Source: Polychytrium aggregatum (lineage: Eukaryota > Chytridiomycota > Chytridiomycetes > Polychytriales). From it: 64,000 nucleotides of DNA. The translations under genes were made by a program, and so were the position numbers. Positions 46,644 through 56,454 of the stretch are shown here, piece by piece. Where the stretch lies: positions 124,001 through 188,000 of the forward strand of contig NW_026516288.1 of NCBI RefSeq assembly GCF_025602895.1, written 5' to 3'. The notes beneath the pieces are model-generated. The model was not told the origin of the DNA. It saw nothing but the letters and a program-made list of their open reading frames with translations, and did no database searches. The stretch's first letter is position 1. Each line of letters begins with the position of its first letter.

Positions 46644-49512
46644 ATGGCAAACAAGCCGGTGCTTCATGGTAATTCCGACGAGCGACCTGCCGACCCGTTT
46701 GCCAGCTGACGAATTCGCTGACATGGCTCCCCGTTCTGGCCCTGGTTCTGGGGCCCTTGGCGAACGTGATCCAGTCGAGGTCGAACTGCACCAAGAGTCG
46801 ACCTGCCTCTACGACGCAACCAAGGCAGCATGCGAGGTATTCTTGCGCTCGAACTTCCCCAAGCTCACCCAGAACATGCAAATCGCCCCCGAGGAGCTCC
46901 AGCACGATCCAGCGCTGGCAGCCCATGTGAGTCGGATCCGGATCTGCGAGATTCCAAGGACGGGTAAGGAGCCCCATCCCATGGAGAAGGACGAGCGAAG
47001 GAGGACGATTTTGTCGGCACAGACATGGATGGTTCTCGGTCAGATCGACAGCAAGATTAACGACACTTTGCCTCCCCCCCCCTTTATCCGTTGATCTTGG
47101 CTCACAGATTCCCAGAGCGTCGTCGAGCTCGATCGTGTGGCTCTCAAGATCCACGTATACCAAGTAAGCCGATGGAACTCGCCGAAGCGGCTGGGGCTCC
47201 TGCTGGCCAGCTTTTCGGGCCGGCAATCCGACGGACCGAATCCCGCCGCTTGAGAGCGATTGATGGCTAAGGAATGCACAATGCGTCCTGCCGCAGCTGA
47301 ACAAAGAGGATGGCGTCGACGAGCTGGACGACGAAGACAATATCGTGACCTCAAATCACTGGATCCTGCCTGCGGCATCGCTGGATGGAGTATGGGTGAG
47401 TCGCCAAGAGCGCCGGTTCTCGGATAGCCAAAGAACGTGCTTCTGGCAGATGCTAAATAGTGAGAGTTGCTGCTGATCCATGTCAACCTGTCCCTGTAGG
47501 AGAGGCAAGTGCATCAGAGGAGCTCGGGGAGGCCCAATGTTGGCGAGTAATCGCCATCCGAACCAGAGAGCCGGGAACGGACAGGGATGGTGCTTCCACT
47601 TTTGCACACTCATAGCTCCGTCCGACAGCCTAGTCTTCGACCAGCAGATCCACAACCAACTGCTCAGCTACATGGAGACGTCGATGCTGTTTTCAGACCG
47701 GGGAGTCGACAGCAACATTGTCGCGTGGAACAAGATCATATTGCTGCATGGCCCTCCTGGAACGGGCAAGACGTCGCTCTGCAAGGCACTTGCACAGGTG
47801 AGTCTCGCGCCGGACCAGCCGACCGATATCGGTATCCATGGCCGCCTGTCTTTGGATCCATCGCTTCTTTGGCCTTCCTGAGTGCCCGCCTCCCAAGTTG
47901 GTTATCAAATGAGTAACAGGACTCACCGACGTTTGATCCAGAAACTAGCGATACGTCTCTCGGACCGATACACACACGGCAAGCTGGTCGAGATCAACAG
48001 CCATAGTCTCTTCTCCAAGTTTTTCTCGGAGAGTGGCAAGCTTGTGATGAAGATGTTCCAGCAGATCGGCGAGCTGACCGAGGACACGGATGCATTTGTG
48101 TGCGTCCTTATTGGTGAGTAGTGGACTGTCATTCGATGCAAGCTGGGACTGTTCGGGCAGGAGGAGGCTGTCAGAGACACTCCGTTTGGAGTAGCGAACA
48201 ACCACGCAACCAACCCGCTGCCCATAAACACAGATGAGGTCGAAAGCTTGACGGCATCCAGGAAGGCGGCAATCAATGGTCTGGAGCCTTCAGATGCGAT
48301 TCGAGTGGTAAGCCTCGCGGTAATCAGAGTGCTTGAATCTCCCCGAGCCAGATGCAAATTGGACACTGACACTCAACTGCGGGGACGCTCGCTGGCAGGT
48401 GAATGCCCTTTTGACACAAATCGACCGTCTCCGCAAGAAGAAGAACGTGAGCTGCAAGGATGAAGATGCACCATAGGCCCGTTGTGACTGCCGCGAGTTT
48501 GCCCGTGTGAAGAGCACACAGCAAACCAAGATGTCAGGGCGGATGCTGACCAGACACCTTGTGTGCTCCGACAGGTCCTGATTCTGACGACTTCGAACCT
48601 GACTGAGGCTGTGGATTCTGCGTTCCTGGACCGCGCTGATCTGACACAATTCATCGGTTGGTTTGCTGAAAGCCCTGTTTGGGGGAGGAGGGCGGGATTC
48701 GTGGTGAAGCTGTTTGGGTCATGATGATGGCGGGGGATCACCGCTCTTCAGCCAATGCCAATGCCTGGTCAACTCAAGGATGCGGCCGTTGTTCTTATTA
48801 TCGGTCGGACAGGATATCCCTCGGCCCTTTCGTGCTATGCCATTTTGCATAGCTGTTTGGATGAGCTTATGATCAAGGGCATCATCCAGCCCAGGGTATG
48901 GCTCCTCAGAGGGTGGTCTTTCCGGCGGGAGCGCCAGCAGAAGCTGAGGGGTTTGCTATACTCGTTGTGTCTGGCGATGATGTCGCTGGGCCTATTCGAG
49001 CAGTTTCTCGGTATGCACCCAAAACACTAACCAACCCGGCTGCCTGCGTGGGAACAGCAACCGCTGATCGAACACCGGTCTATCTCGCTGTTCTTCAACA
49101 AGGACGGCAGCGATCCGAGCTCGCGCCTCTATGCCATTGCCCAGAAGTGCAAGGTATGGAATTGCCGGGGGCAGATCGATCGCCTCATGTCCCCGATGCA
49201 GACGCGGTGGTGCTGTTCGTTCATTCGTTCATTCGTTCATTCGTTCATTCGTTCATTCGTTCATTCGTTCATTCGTTCATTCGTTCATTCGTTCATTCGT
49301 TCATTCGTTCATTCGTTCATTTGCCGGGGCCTTCCAAGGACGCCAGCGGGCGGTCTCTGCGGCGCTTGGCGTTCAAAGCCCACGCATTCTTTGTCCAGTC
49401 CGAGACCAGCACCCTGGACATGTTCCTCCTCGCGCTCGATAGAGCCCTTGCGATGGACCAAAACTCAAAGCTCGGTGTGGGAACCGCGGCAAGTGCACTG
49501 GAGCACTCGTGA
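46644..49512 (+). CDS. PCH2: AAA+ ATPase Pch2/TRIP13
   Basis: Pch2/TRIP13 remodels HORMA-domain proteins (Hop1, Mad2) in meiotic recombination control and spindle-checkpoint silencing. Start MANKPVLH at 46644 (25-nt exon) joins to VEVELHQES at 46775. Further landmarks: HVSRIRICEIPRTDSQSVVEL, SNHWILPAASLDGVW, Walker A LLHGPPGTGKTSLCKALAQ (about 47740-47797), KLVEINSHSLFSKFFSESGKLV, Walker B VCVLIDEVESLTASRKAA, LEPSDAIRVVNALLTQID, sensor LILTTSNLTEAVDSAFLDRAD, and GRSLRRLAFKAHAFF. All motifs of an active ATPase are present. One junction (exon 4 ending near 47395 to DSLVFDQQIH near 47622) does not keep phase in my reading. The last intron contains an 8-bp array. Confidence 0.94.
49215..49321 (+). 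repeat. 8-bp tandem repeat GTTCATTC, about 13 copies, in a PCH2 intron
   Basis: An uninterrupted array ends about 20 nt before the probable acceptor (CCAAG at about 49338), so it occupies the place of the pyrimidine tract. In all plus frames it is open (Ser-Phe-Val-His-Ser-Phe-Ile-Arg), so it yields spurious ORFs. Confidence 0.95.
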
Positions 49513-49962
49513 AGCCACAAGGTTGCGCAGTGGGGGGTGGCGGTGACAACAAGACAAGCGACAGAGCAACACAACATCAACACAACATCAACACAACATC
49601 AACATCAACAACATCAACAACATCAACACAGCACAGCGCGGATGTCCAGCCACATCCGCCCGAAAGAGTGTCTGTGCGCCCTCCCGCACGCGCCCCGCCG
49701 CGCTGCGCTGCGCCGTTGTCCATGTACATCGCCCTTGTTGGCCGCATACATCGCTGTCTTTTCTCTGGCAGCAGTATCACTGTCCCTGTGTGGCTACTGC
49801 TTTGCCTCGTCCTTGTCTCTTTCCTCCCTTATTCCCTCCGCGGCTCCCCTCCACCGCCAGCTCTTTTCTTCCCTCCCGCGGCGCATATATTGCTGCCCCC
49901 ATCCTCCTTCCTCCGACCATCGCATCGCATCGCATCGCATCGCCGAGCACCCTTCCCGAGCC
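49513..49962 (+). promoter_or_regulatory. Chitin deacetylase upstream region
   Basis: 450 bp between PCH2 and the deacetylase start. It has an ACATCAACA microsatellite (about 49568-49627), a CT-rich leader, a TATA-like CATATATT at 49885-49892 (about 75 nt before the ATG) and five copies of the pentamer CATCG at 49918-49942, just before the start. Confidence 0.6.
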
Positions 49963-51820
49963 ATGAAGTCCATCCTTGTCCTCTCTTCTGTCGTCGCCCT
50001 GGCTGCCGCCGGCACCATCGACATCACAAAGTACCCGCCTCTTGACCAGCAGGCTCCCCCCATCCCCGGCATCAACGCCAGCTATGACTTTTCCAAGGTC
50101 CCTGCCATCCCGGTCAAGGGCTGGAACGCTGCCGGCGGCTATGCCATCTGCCCCAGCACAGCCGATGCCATCAGCTGGTGCTCTCTCCCATGTGCCCAGG
50201 GCAGTGGCTGCGATGCCACCCGCAAGGACATTATCTCCAGCTGCCCGACCAAGGGCGACTGGGCCATGACTTTTGACGACGGTAGGTTTGGTGGTGATCT
50301 GCCAGCATGGCACGCCTGCTGGGCTGTTTGGGCTGCCCTGCGCCTTTCTCGAACTCATATCCAACTTGGCTCACCCGCTTGCATCCCTTCCTCGTTGTGC
50401 TCGGCACCAGGACCGAGCAACAACACCGTTCCCCTGCTCGATTTGCTCGACAAGCTCAACCTCAAAGCCACCTTCTGCCTGGTCGGCTCCCGTGTCGTCG
50501 AGCGCCCCGATCTCGTCCAGAGAATGTTTGACTCTGGCCACCAACTCTGGTATGCACTGTCTACAGCTTTGACTTGCCGACACTTGGCGTCTGATATGGT
50601 TGGGGACACTCGTCGCTCTTGAACGAGGGCTTGCAGAGTGGGCACTTTGTGAGCAGGATCTTGAGGACGGCTGGGATGCCAGAGTGCGCCAGGGTGCGTC
50701 GACGAAAGTAAAAAGTAACCTTCAGATTCCCTTTGCCCTACGCAGCGTCCACACCTGGAGTCACCGCGTTCTGCCTACGATGACCTCGGATGTCGTCATC
50801 TCGGAGCTCGAGTACTGTGCTCGTGCCATCCAGGACATCACCGGCACCCGTCCCACGTAAGTCCTCTGCCAGAGTGGGTGCTGCCTGAAGCTTGGCAGCG
50901 GAGCGCACCGGATGTGTGTGTCGCTAAAGAGTACCGGCGACAGGTTTGATCGCAACTAAATGGCTCGTTCCTCTTCTGGTGAACAGTTACATGCGTCCTC
51001 CTACCGGCGACACTGGTACGGCAACTGCCCTGCTGTTCTGGGCTGCTATGTGTGGCTGTAGTGTGGGCCGGTGCTGCGGGTCACTTGAGAAGCACCGTCT
51101 ATTCCTGGTGTCTCTGCATCTGCCGCCTCTGCATCTTCCGCCTCCAGCTCATCATTCTCTCTGACCACAGACGACCGTGTCCGTGGCATCAGCGCCGCTA
51201 TGGGCTTCAAGACCCTTCTGTGGGACCACGACACTTTTGACTGGGAGGGCGTCAGCCTTTATCCTAACGCCCTGTGGCCCCAGTGGATCCAGAGTCAGTA
51301 CATCCGCCGCATGTGCCTGCCGGCTGTTTGTTGGTGCTCTTGATCCGTGTGCTCACCCTTTCCTGCTCATCGCTGTCTCGTCTGGCGGCTTTCTGCGCTG
51401 CAACACACCCTCCCACTGTCGCATGGCTTCACGGACGACGCCCGAACAGACAACTTTACCCAGTGGATCAAGGACCCCAGCCTCACCAAGGGCCCGATCT
51501 CGCTCGAGCACGATGTCTACACCATGCCCGCCGCTGCTGCTCTCCTGACCGTTCCCCTTGTCAACCAGGCGGGCTTCAAGATCAAGACTGCGGGCGAGTG
51601 CTTGAGCGACATGCGTGTCTATCAAAACCAGAGCTACCTCCTTCCGCCCTCTGGTGTCGCTGGTGGCAAGCTCACCGTTTCGACTGCCTCGGCTTCGTCT
51701 GCCCCTGCCCCTGGTGCCTCTGCCACGGCCGGTGCCAACAAGCCCAGCTCCTCGAGCCGCATTGCTCCCGCCTCATTTGTTGCTGCCATCGTGGCCGCTG
51801 TTGCTGCCCTTGTGTTCTAA
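49963..51820 (+). CDS. Chitin deacetylase, GPI-anchored (polysaccharide deacetylase family)
   Basis: This NodB-type enzyme removes acetyl groups from chitin to give chitosan in the wall. Six exons (49963-50281, 50411-50549, 50746-50856, 50987-51015, 51171-51293, 51450-51820) give 363 residues. A signal peptide (MKSILVLSSVVALAAAG) leads. Catalytic motif 1, TFDDGP (103-108), is completed across intron 1. The zinc motif HTWSH is at 155-159, and YMRPPTGDT sits on a 29-nt exon. WDHDTFDW and ISLEHDVY follow, as in fungal enzymes. The C-terminus is Ser/Ala-rich and ends in a hydrophobic segment (PASFVAAIVAAVAALVF), a GPI signal. A peptidoglycan or xylan deacetylase is less likely in this setting. 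Confidence 0.93.
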
Positions 51821-52170
51821 CGAACCACTGGCAGATCCCCTGCGATACGTGAGATAGCTCGGCCTGTGTCGCAGACCCTGCACCAGCCCTCTAGCCAGCG
51901 CTCGTCGCTAGCCTAGAGGGTGAGCTGCGGTGTGTGCCTGCTATCTCAGCTATCTACCCCTTTTATACTCCTTATCCTCTTTGCTCCTTTTAACACACAC
52001 AACCCGATTCACGGTGTTCCGAGCCTATGAAGTTTTCCAGTTTTTGACTCTCTTCATGCATCTAATCCGTTCACCCACCCACCCGCAGATTTTACTCTGC
52101 ATCACGCACCTTAAATAAGCAAAAACAGAACCATTGGTGGACGGAGGTGTGCCGTAGATACAGGCGATCC

Positions 52171-52176
52171 AATAAA
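52171..52176 (+). terminator. AATAAA-type signal after chitin deacetylase
   Basis: AATAAA lies 351 nt after the stop, in an AT-richer stretch (52100-52210) unlike its surroundings. Assigned by position only. Confidence 0.35.
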
Positions 52177-52542
52177 ACGGGACATCCCGGATTTTGATCA
52201 TTGATCAAATACTTTGTCGCCTCAAAACATCGCCCTTGCTATCGAGAAACCATGGAGCTGTCCAGAGGGTCGAATGAATGCACCACACAAAGAGATTGCC
52301 ACTCAGGACGGGAATCAATCGCACGTCAGTAGGCTTCTGGCCTCTGATGCCAGAGAGTGGCTGTTCCGTTTCTTTCTGGATAGACTGTATCTGATGGGCG
52401 CGACATCCCTGTTGGCTTCCTGCTTCCTCCCCGAATACAGCACATCTTGACCAAACCATTTCAGGGAACGAGACCTGCGGCTTTCTCCACCACCCGGATC
52501 GGAGCTTCCGAAGGCGGCGCTGTCGGCCACTGTCGGCCTCTG

Positions 52543-52575
52543 CCAGGACAGGACAGGACAGGATAGGACAGGACA
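52543..52575. repeat. Pentamer repeat CAGGA/GGACA
   Basis: About six copies of CAGGA with one variant (TAGGA) lie in intergenic DNA. Confidence 0.85.
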
Positions 52576-53256
52576 CCCCGGTGGTTGCTGCAGTGGTTCT
52601 GGCTGCAGAGGCGGCTCCGCGATCCCGGGCCATGGAGACGAGGGGGTTCAGTTGCCGTCGCTGCCCACTTGATTTGCCGGCTCACTCCACCAACCAATCA
52701 GCCCCTCACCCAACCGTCTGTCCACCTGGCTCGTCTGTCTGTTGGCTGAGCCCCTGGTTGGCTGTGGGTCAGACGACGGCGGCGCTCAGCATCGGCAGCC
52801 ACACGGGACATGAGGACGGCCGAGCTCTTGGGATCGAGGCGAGGACCGCATGTGTCGCAGACAGCGGATAGATGCTGGATGCTGGGAAGCAGAGAGGTCT
52901 TCACGAAACATGGCAGAGAGTGCCCGCTTTTCGCGCCTTGGTTCTCGCTGCTGGCCACTGCTTGCTTTCGCCCTCTCCTCCTCCGCTGCTTCTGCCGCTG
53001 CCACTGTTGGCGCATCCTGAATCGACATGACGGCCTCGGGCGGCGGTGGTGGAACAGGCGAGCAGGCGGGATTTGTCATGCCCCGCCGCCGTCCGAAGCG
53101 CCGTCCGGACTGGGCCGCCGAATATGGCAGGCGGCTTCCAAAAGCGGACGGCGGAGGAAGCGGAGCGGAGCGGGCGGCGTCCGGTCGGCGAGAGAGAGAA
53201 GGCAGACAGGAGAGAGGGGGGGAGAGGGAGAGTGCGCTTGCCACAGACGAGCCAGC

Positions 53257-53282
53257 AACAGCAGCAGCAGCAGCAGCAGCAA
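53257..53282. repeat. CAG trinucleotide run
   Basis: Eight or nine CAG units with one CAA near the start, intergenic. No coding context is supported. Confidence 0.85.
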
Positions 53283-53912
53283 GATGGGCACCTGTGATAC
53301 TTGGCAGCGAAGCGATTCTGCAGCGAGCGCATCGTATCGCTGCAACATCGCGCGAGGGGTCCTCGTGCAGGTCATCAGGGCAGGATGCTGCAGACCCACA
53401 CGCGCCCGCAATGCATCGGGGGGGGGTCGGTGGGTTTGGTCTCGCTTGGTTTGGCTGGCTCTCAGGAGCGGCACTGTGCAGTTGAGCAGTTGAGTAGTCG
53501 GGCAGTTCAGCAGTAACCCAATGACCGATCGGGCCATCGATCAATCATTCATAAACCGAGTCGGTCTATCATTCACTTGATTCATCATTCACGGAGACCC
53601 ATCATCATCGAGTCCATCTATCCCATCAACCCATTCCATGTCTGCCCAGCCCAGCTTCGTCCAACTGCACTCACCCCGACTCGGCCCGTGTGCGTTGCTG
53701 TCCCGCCCAACACGAAATCCATTTCTGGCAGGGAACCAACCGCCCTCGCCTGCGTTCATTGCACCCGCGAGGAGGGGTGGTGCTCGCGCATCCGCATTGG
53801 TCCTGGGCCTGTGCTCGCTGGTCCGGCCTTGGCCCACCAATGCCCTCGCCGCCGACGACCTCTCTTGGCCTCAAATCACCCGCCGTCGGGCCGGACTTGC
53901 TTGCGCCGTCCA

Positions 53913-53918
53913 TATAAA
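53913..53918 (+). promoter_or_regulatory. TATA box of the Ser/Pro-rich gene
   Basis: CATATAAACC lies 170 nt upstream of the ATG at 54083, followed by a CT-rich leader. This is one of the few canonical TATA elements in the window. Confidence 0.5.
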
Positions 53919-54082
53919 CCCTCTTCTTCCCGGCGCCTGCCTTGGCTGCCCTCGCCGCTCTCAATTCGGTTGTTCCTGCCGCACACCTCCCCATCGCCCG
54001 GCCCTTTCCTCGGAATCCTGCTGCCGCCGTTCTCGTCCGTTGTTCATCCGCTGTTCATCCACTCTTCATCCGCTGTTTCGCC

Positions 54083-55451
54083 ATGAGCTCCACCCGCCAA
54101 GAAAACAATTCGGGTCTGCTGCTGCTCGCCCAGGCTGCCGAGTTCCTGACATCGCAGCCCAAGCACGGCGTCGCTGCCAGCCCCAAGCCCACCTATCTTT
54201 CAAGCCCGCCGTCGGAGCCCAGAGCCATGTCTCCTGTCTCTGCGCGTCCTCTTCCGTTTCCGCACCATGTCGCCGTCCGACCGCCGTCTCCCCCCCTCGT
54301 CCATGAACATCACCCCGGGGTCGCACTCTACTTTTCAAGCCCACCGCAGCCTTACTACTATGGTAGGTCCGACCGCTGGCCAGACGCTGGGCATCCCTGC
54401 ACGTCTTGGCTCCCTTGGGTCTCCCCGGTCTCTGCTTTGGTTTCCTTGGTCGTGCCAGCTCTGCGGCCTCTGGGTAGCCTCTGGTGGCCTCTGGTGGCCG
54501 AGACATGTCCTTGGGCCAATCCATCGCATGACCAGTTGAATGCCTCAGTATCCACCCGGTTTTTGGCCTTCGTGTCCTGTCAGAGCCGTACCCGGTGCCC
54601 CCTGTCGCTCCATGGCTGGCTTTCCTTCTCATCACCGCATTTCTGGTCCATTTGCTTTGCGCATGCCCTCACAGGCCCAGAAGTCTCTCCCCCAGCCCCG
54701 TCTGCGCTGCCTTATCCACATCGCACATGGCCGGGCTCGCTTGGATCAGCCATTTGCTCTGCATTCCGGTCCAACTGCAACCAGCCTCTGCCACTCGACA
54801 GACTCGTCAACGAGGTCTGCATGTCCTTTGGCAGTGCCGACTCGATGCAGGTCATGGTACGTTGACTTGCCCAGTCCCTGTCCGCCGCTGACGCTTCTGG
54901 GCCATCGATATCTGCGGCCTTGCCGGTTGACCTTGGCTGCTGACACTGTCTCGCCTTCCTTGGTTACTCCATACGCCGTCCCCCAGACCGACATCAAGGC
55001 ATATCTGTCTCGGCATCCCCAGCAGTTCACCAAAATCCCCACCAATGGCGACGAATCCCCTGTGTGGATCTTTTCTCCCCTGGCCGGCCCAGTCACCCAT
55101 GAGGACAACGGCCCCTATCCGTCACTTGTTCCCGCCGCTGCCGCATACAACCCGCCTCTGTCGCCTCGCCGATCGCCCGTCATAGAGTCTCGCTCATGGA
55201 ATGAACCGACTTTGGGTTGCCAGTCCCTGCCCAGCCACACTGGCAGTCAGTCGCCGACCTCCGCCGGCCCTGGTCTCAAGCTGACCTTTATCACCGTCAA
55301 GCCCGAAGACACCTTCAAGTCGACAGAGTACGTTCGTCGAAAAGTCATCACCAAAAAGCCCAAGGCGCTCAAGAAACGATCGTCGCTTGTCACATCCACC
55401 GCCCAAAAGGCAAAACACATCCTCCCGGCGGCCCATGGTGCATATCTCTAG
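54083..55451 (+). CDS. Hypothetical Ser/Pro-rich protein with basic C-terminus
   Basis: I do not recognise this gene. Three exons (54083-54362, 54675-54856, 54987-55451) give 308 residues with consistent phases. The start MSSTRQENN is followed by a helix (GLLLLAQAAEFLTSQ) and long Ser/Pro-rich stretches. The most ordered part spans exons 2 and 3: LDRLVNEVCMSFGSADSMQVM joined to TDIKAYLSRHPQQFTKIP. The C-terminal 60 residues contain LKLTFITVKPEDTFKSTEYVR and a basic run KKPKALKKRSS, possibly for nuclear import. There is no signal peptide or membrane span. The clean exon phases, the TATA box and the CT-rich leader support a real gene. It lies directly before the nucleotidyltransferase on the same strand, but no functional link is shown. 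Confidence 0.6.
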
Positions 55452-56454
55452 ATCAGAGCCGCCGCTTTCCCTGAAGTACCTGCCACCACCACCAGTACCA
55501 AGTTTGCCTTTCCACCGGACCTTCACCAACCTTGCTCCGGCTGGCCATCACTCGCTATGCCTCCGCTAACACCCCGCTCCGTCTTGCCAAGCCTCTCCTC
55601 CATCTTGCATCTGCCTTTATTGCCCAAGCTCTCCGTTTTTGTTTTGTTTCTCCTTTCTTCTGTTCATATTTGCCGCCATCTACTCCGCTTGTGCTTTGCT
55701 CTGCTTGGTTTGACTCTCCATATGCTCTATTGTTTTTGCTCTATCGCCCAGCCCTATTGCCTCCTGCCCCGTCCGTCTGGATCAGGCTCTCTGTTACGCT
55801 CCTGCCCACCGCGCCTATTGTGGATATGTGATCCTCTCGTGTATATTTGTCGCCCTTGGATTGATTTGCCGCTTTCTTTCGCTCTTGGTCTTGTGCTGCG
55901 GCTCGGCCTCGACCCGTTCAGGGAGTGCAACTTCCTCCCTCTCGTCAACGCAAATATAGCTGATGCCGTAGTCCCGAGACACCGCTGTCATTGTAGCTAT
56001 CGTCCAGCGATGCCCCTGCCCTTGCCAATGGATCGAGAAAGCAAACGCTGCGGCTGTTCCCCAGCAAGCGCGGGTTCGCCCTGTTGTGCGACCCCAAGCC
56101 TCATGGCCAAAGGCGGTTGCTGTTCCCGCCTGTGCGGGCGATGTTCTCCGTTTGCGCTCATCTCAACCTGCACCCGCTGCGTCCGATGGCCGAGGCTCAC
56201 CTGACGATCAACACCAGCGGGCCGTCCAGGCCCTTCCCGCCAGGAACTCAGACCGCCCGACGGTCTGTTCCCTTCTCGGCCGAGGCTCAGCGCTGCAGAG
56301 CGTTCATCCTGGGTATCTAGATGTCCATCCAACCCCATTTGTCTGCAGTGGCCCCAGGTCGCTTCTGGGATTTCCTCAGGAAGAGCGGTGCTGTCTGCGG
56401 GGTCATCCAGATACTGCTTGGCTGATTGATGGCCCTGCCCACTCTTGCAGCGCC
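55452..56454. other. Spacer before the nucleotidyltransferase gene
   Basis: About 1 kb. No exon is firmly supported, though an upstream exon of the next gene could lie here because a possible acceptor (CTTGCAG) precedes its proposed start. The stretch 55560-55800 is T-rich on the plus strand. Confidence 0.45.

Larger units (their letters stand above)
51821..54082. other. 2.3-kb intergenic region
   Basis: No gene is supported. It includes a probable polyadenylation site for the deacetylase (52171), a GGACA pentamer run (about 52543-52575), a CAG run (about 53257-53282) and a TATA box for the next gene (53913). Minus-strand open frames at 52786-53544 look like GC-rich noise, with Ala from the CAG run. 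Confidence 0.5.

Noticed and set aside
52786-53544. 252-codon minus-strand frame with an Ala run
   Set aside because: The Ala run comes from the CAG microsatellite, and the rest has no ordered segment. No splice partners were found.
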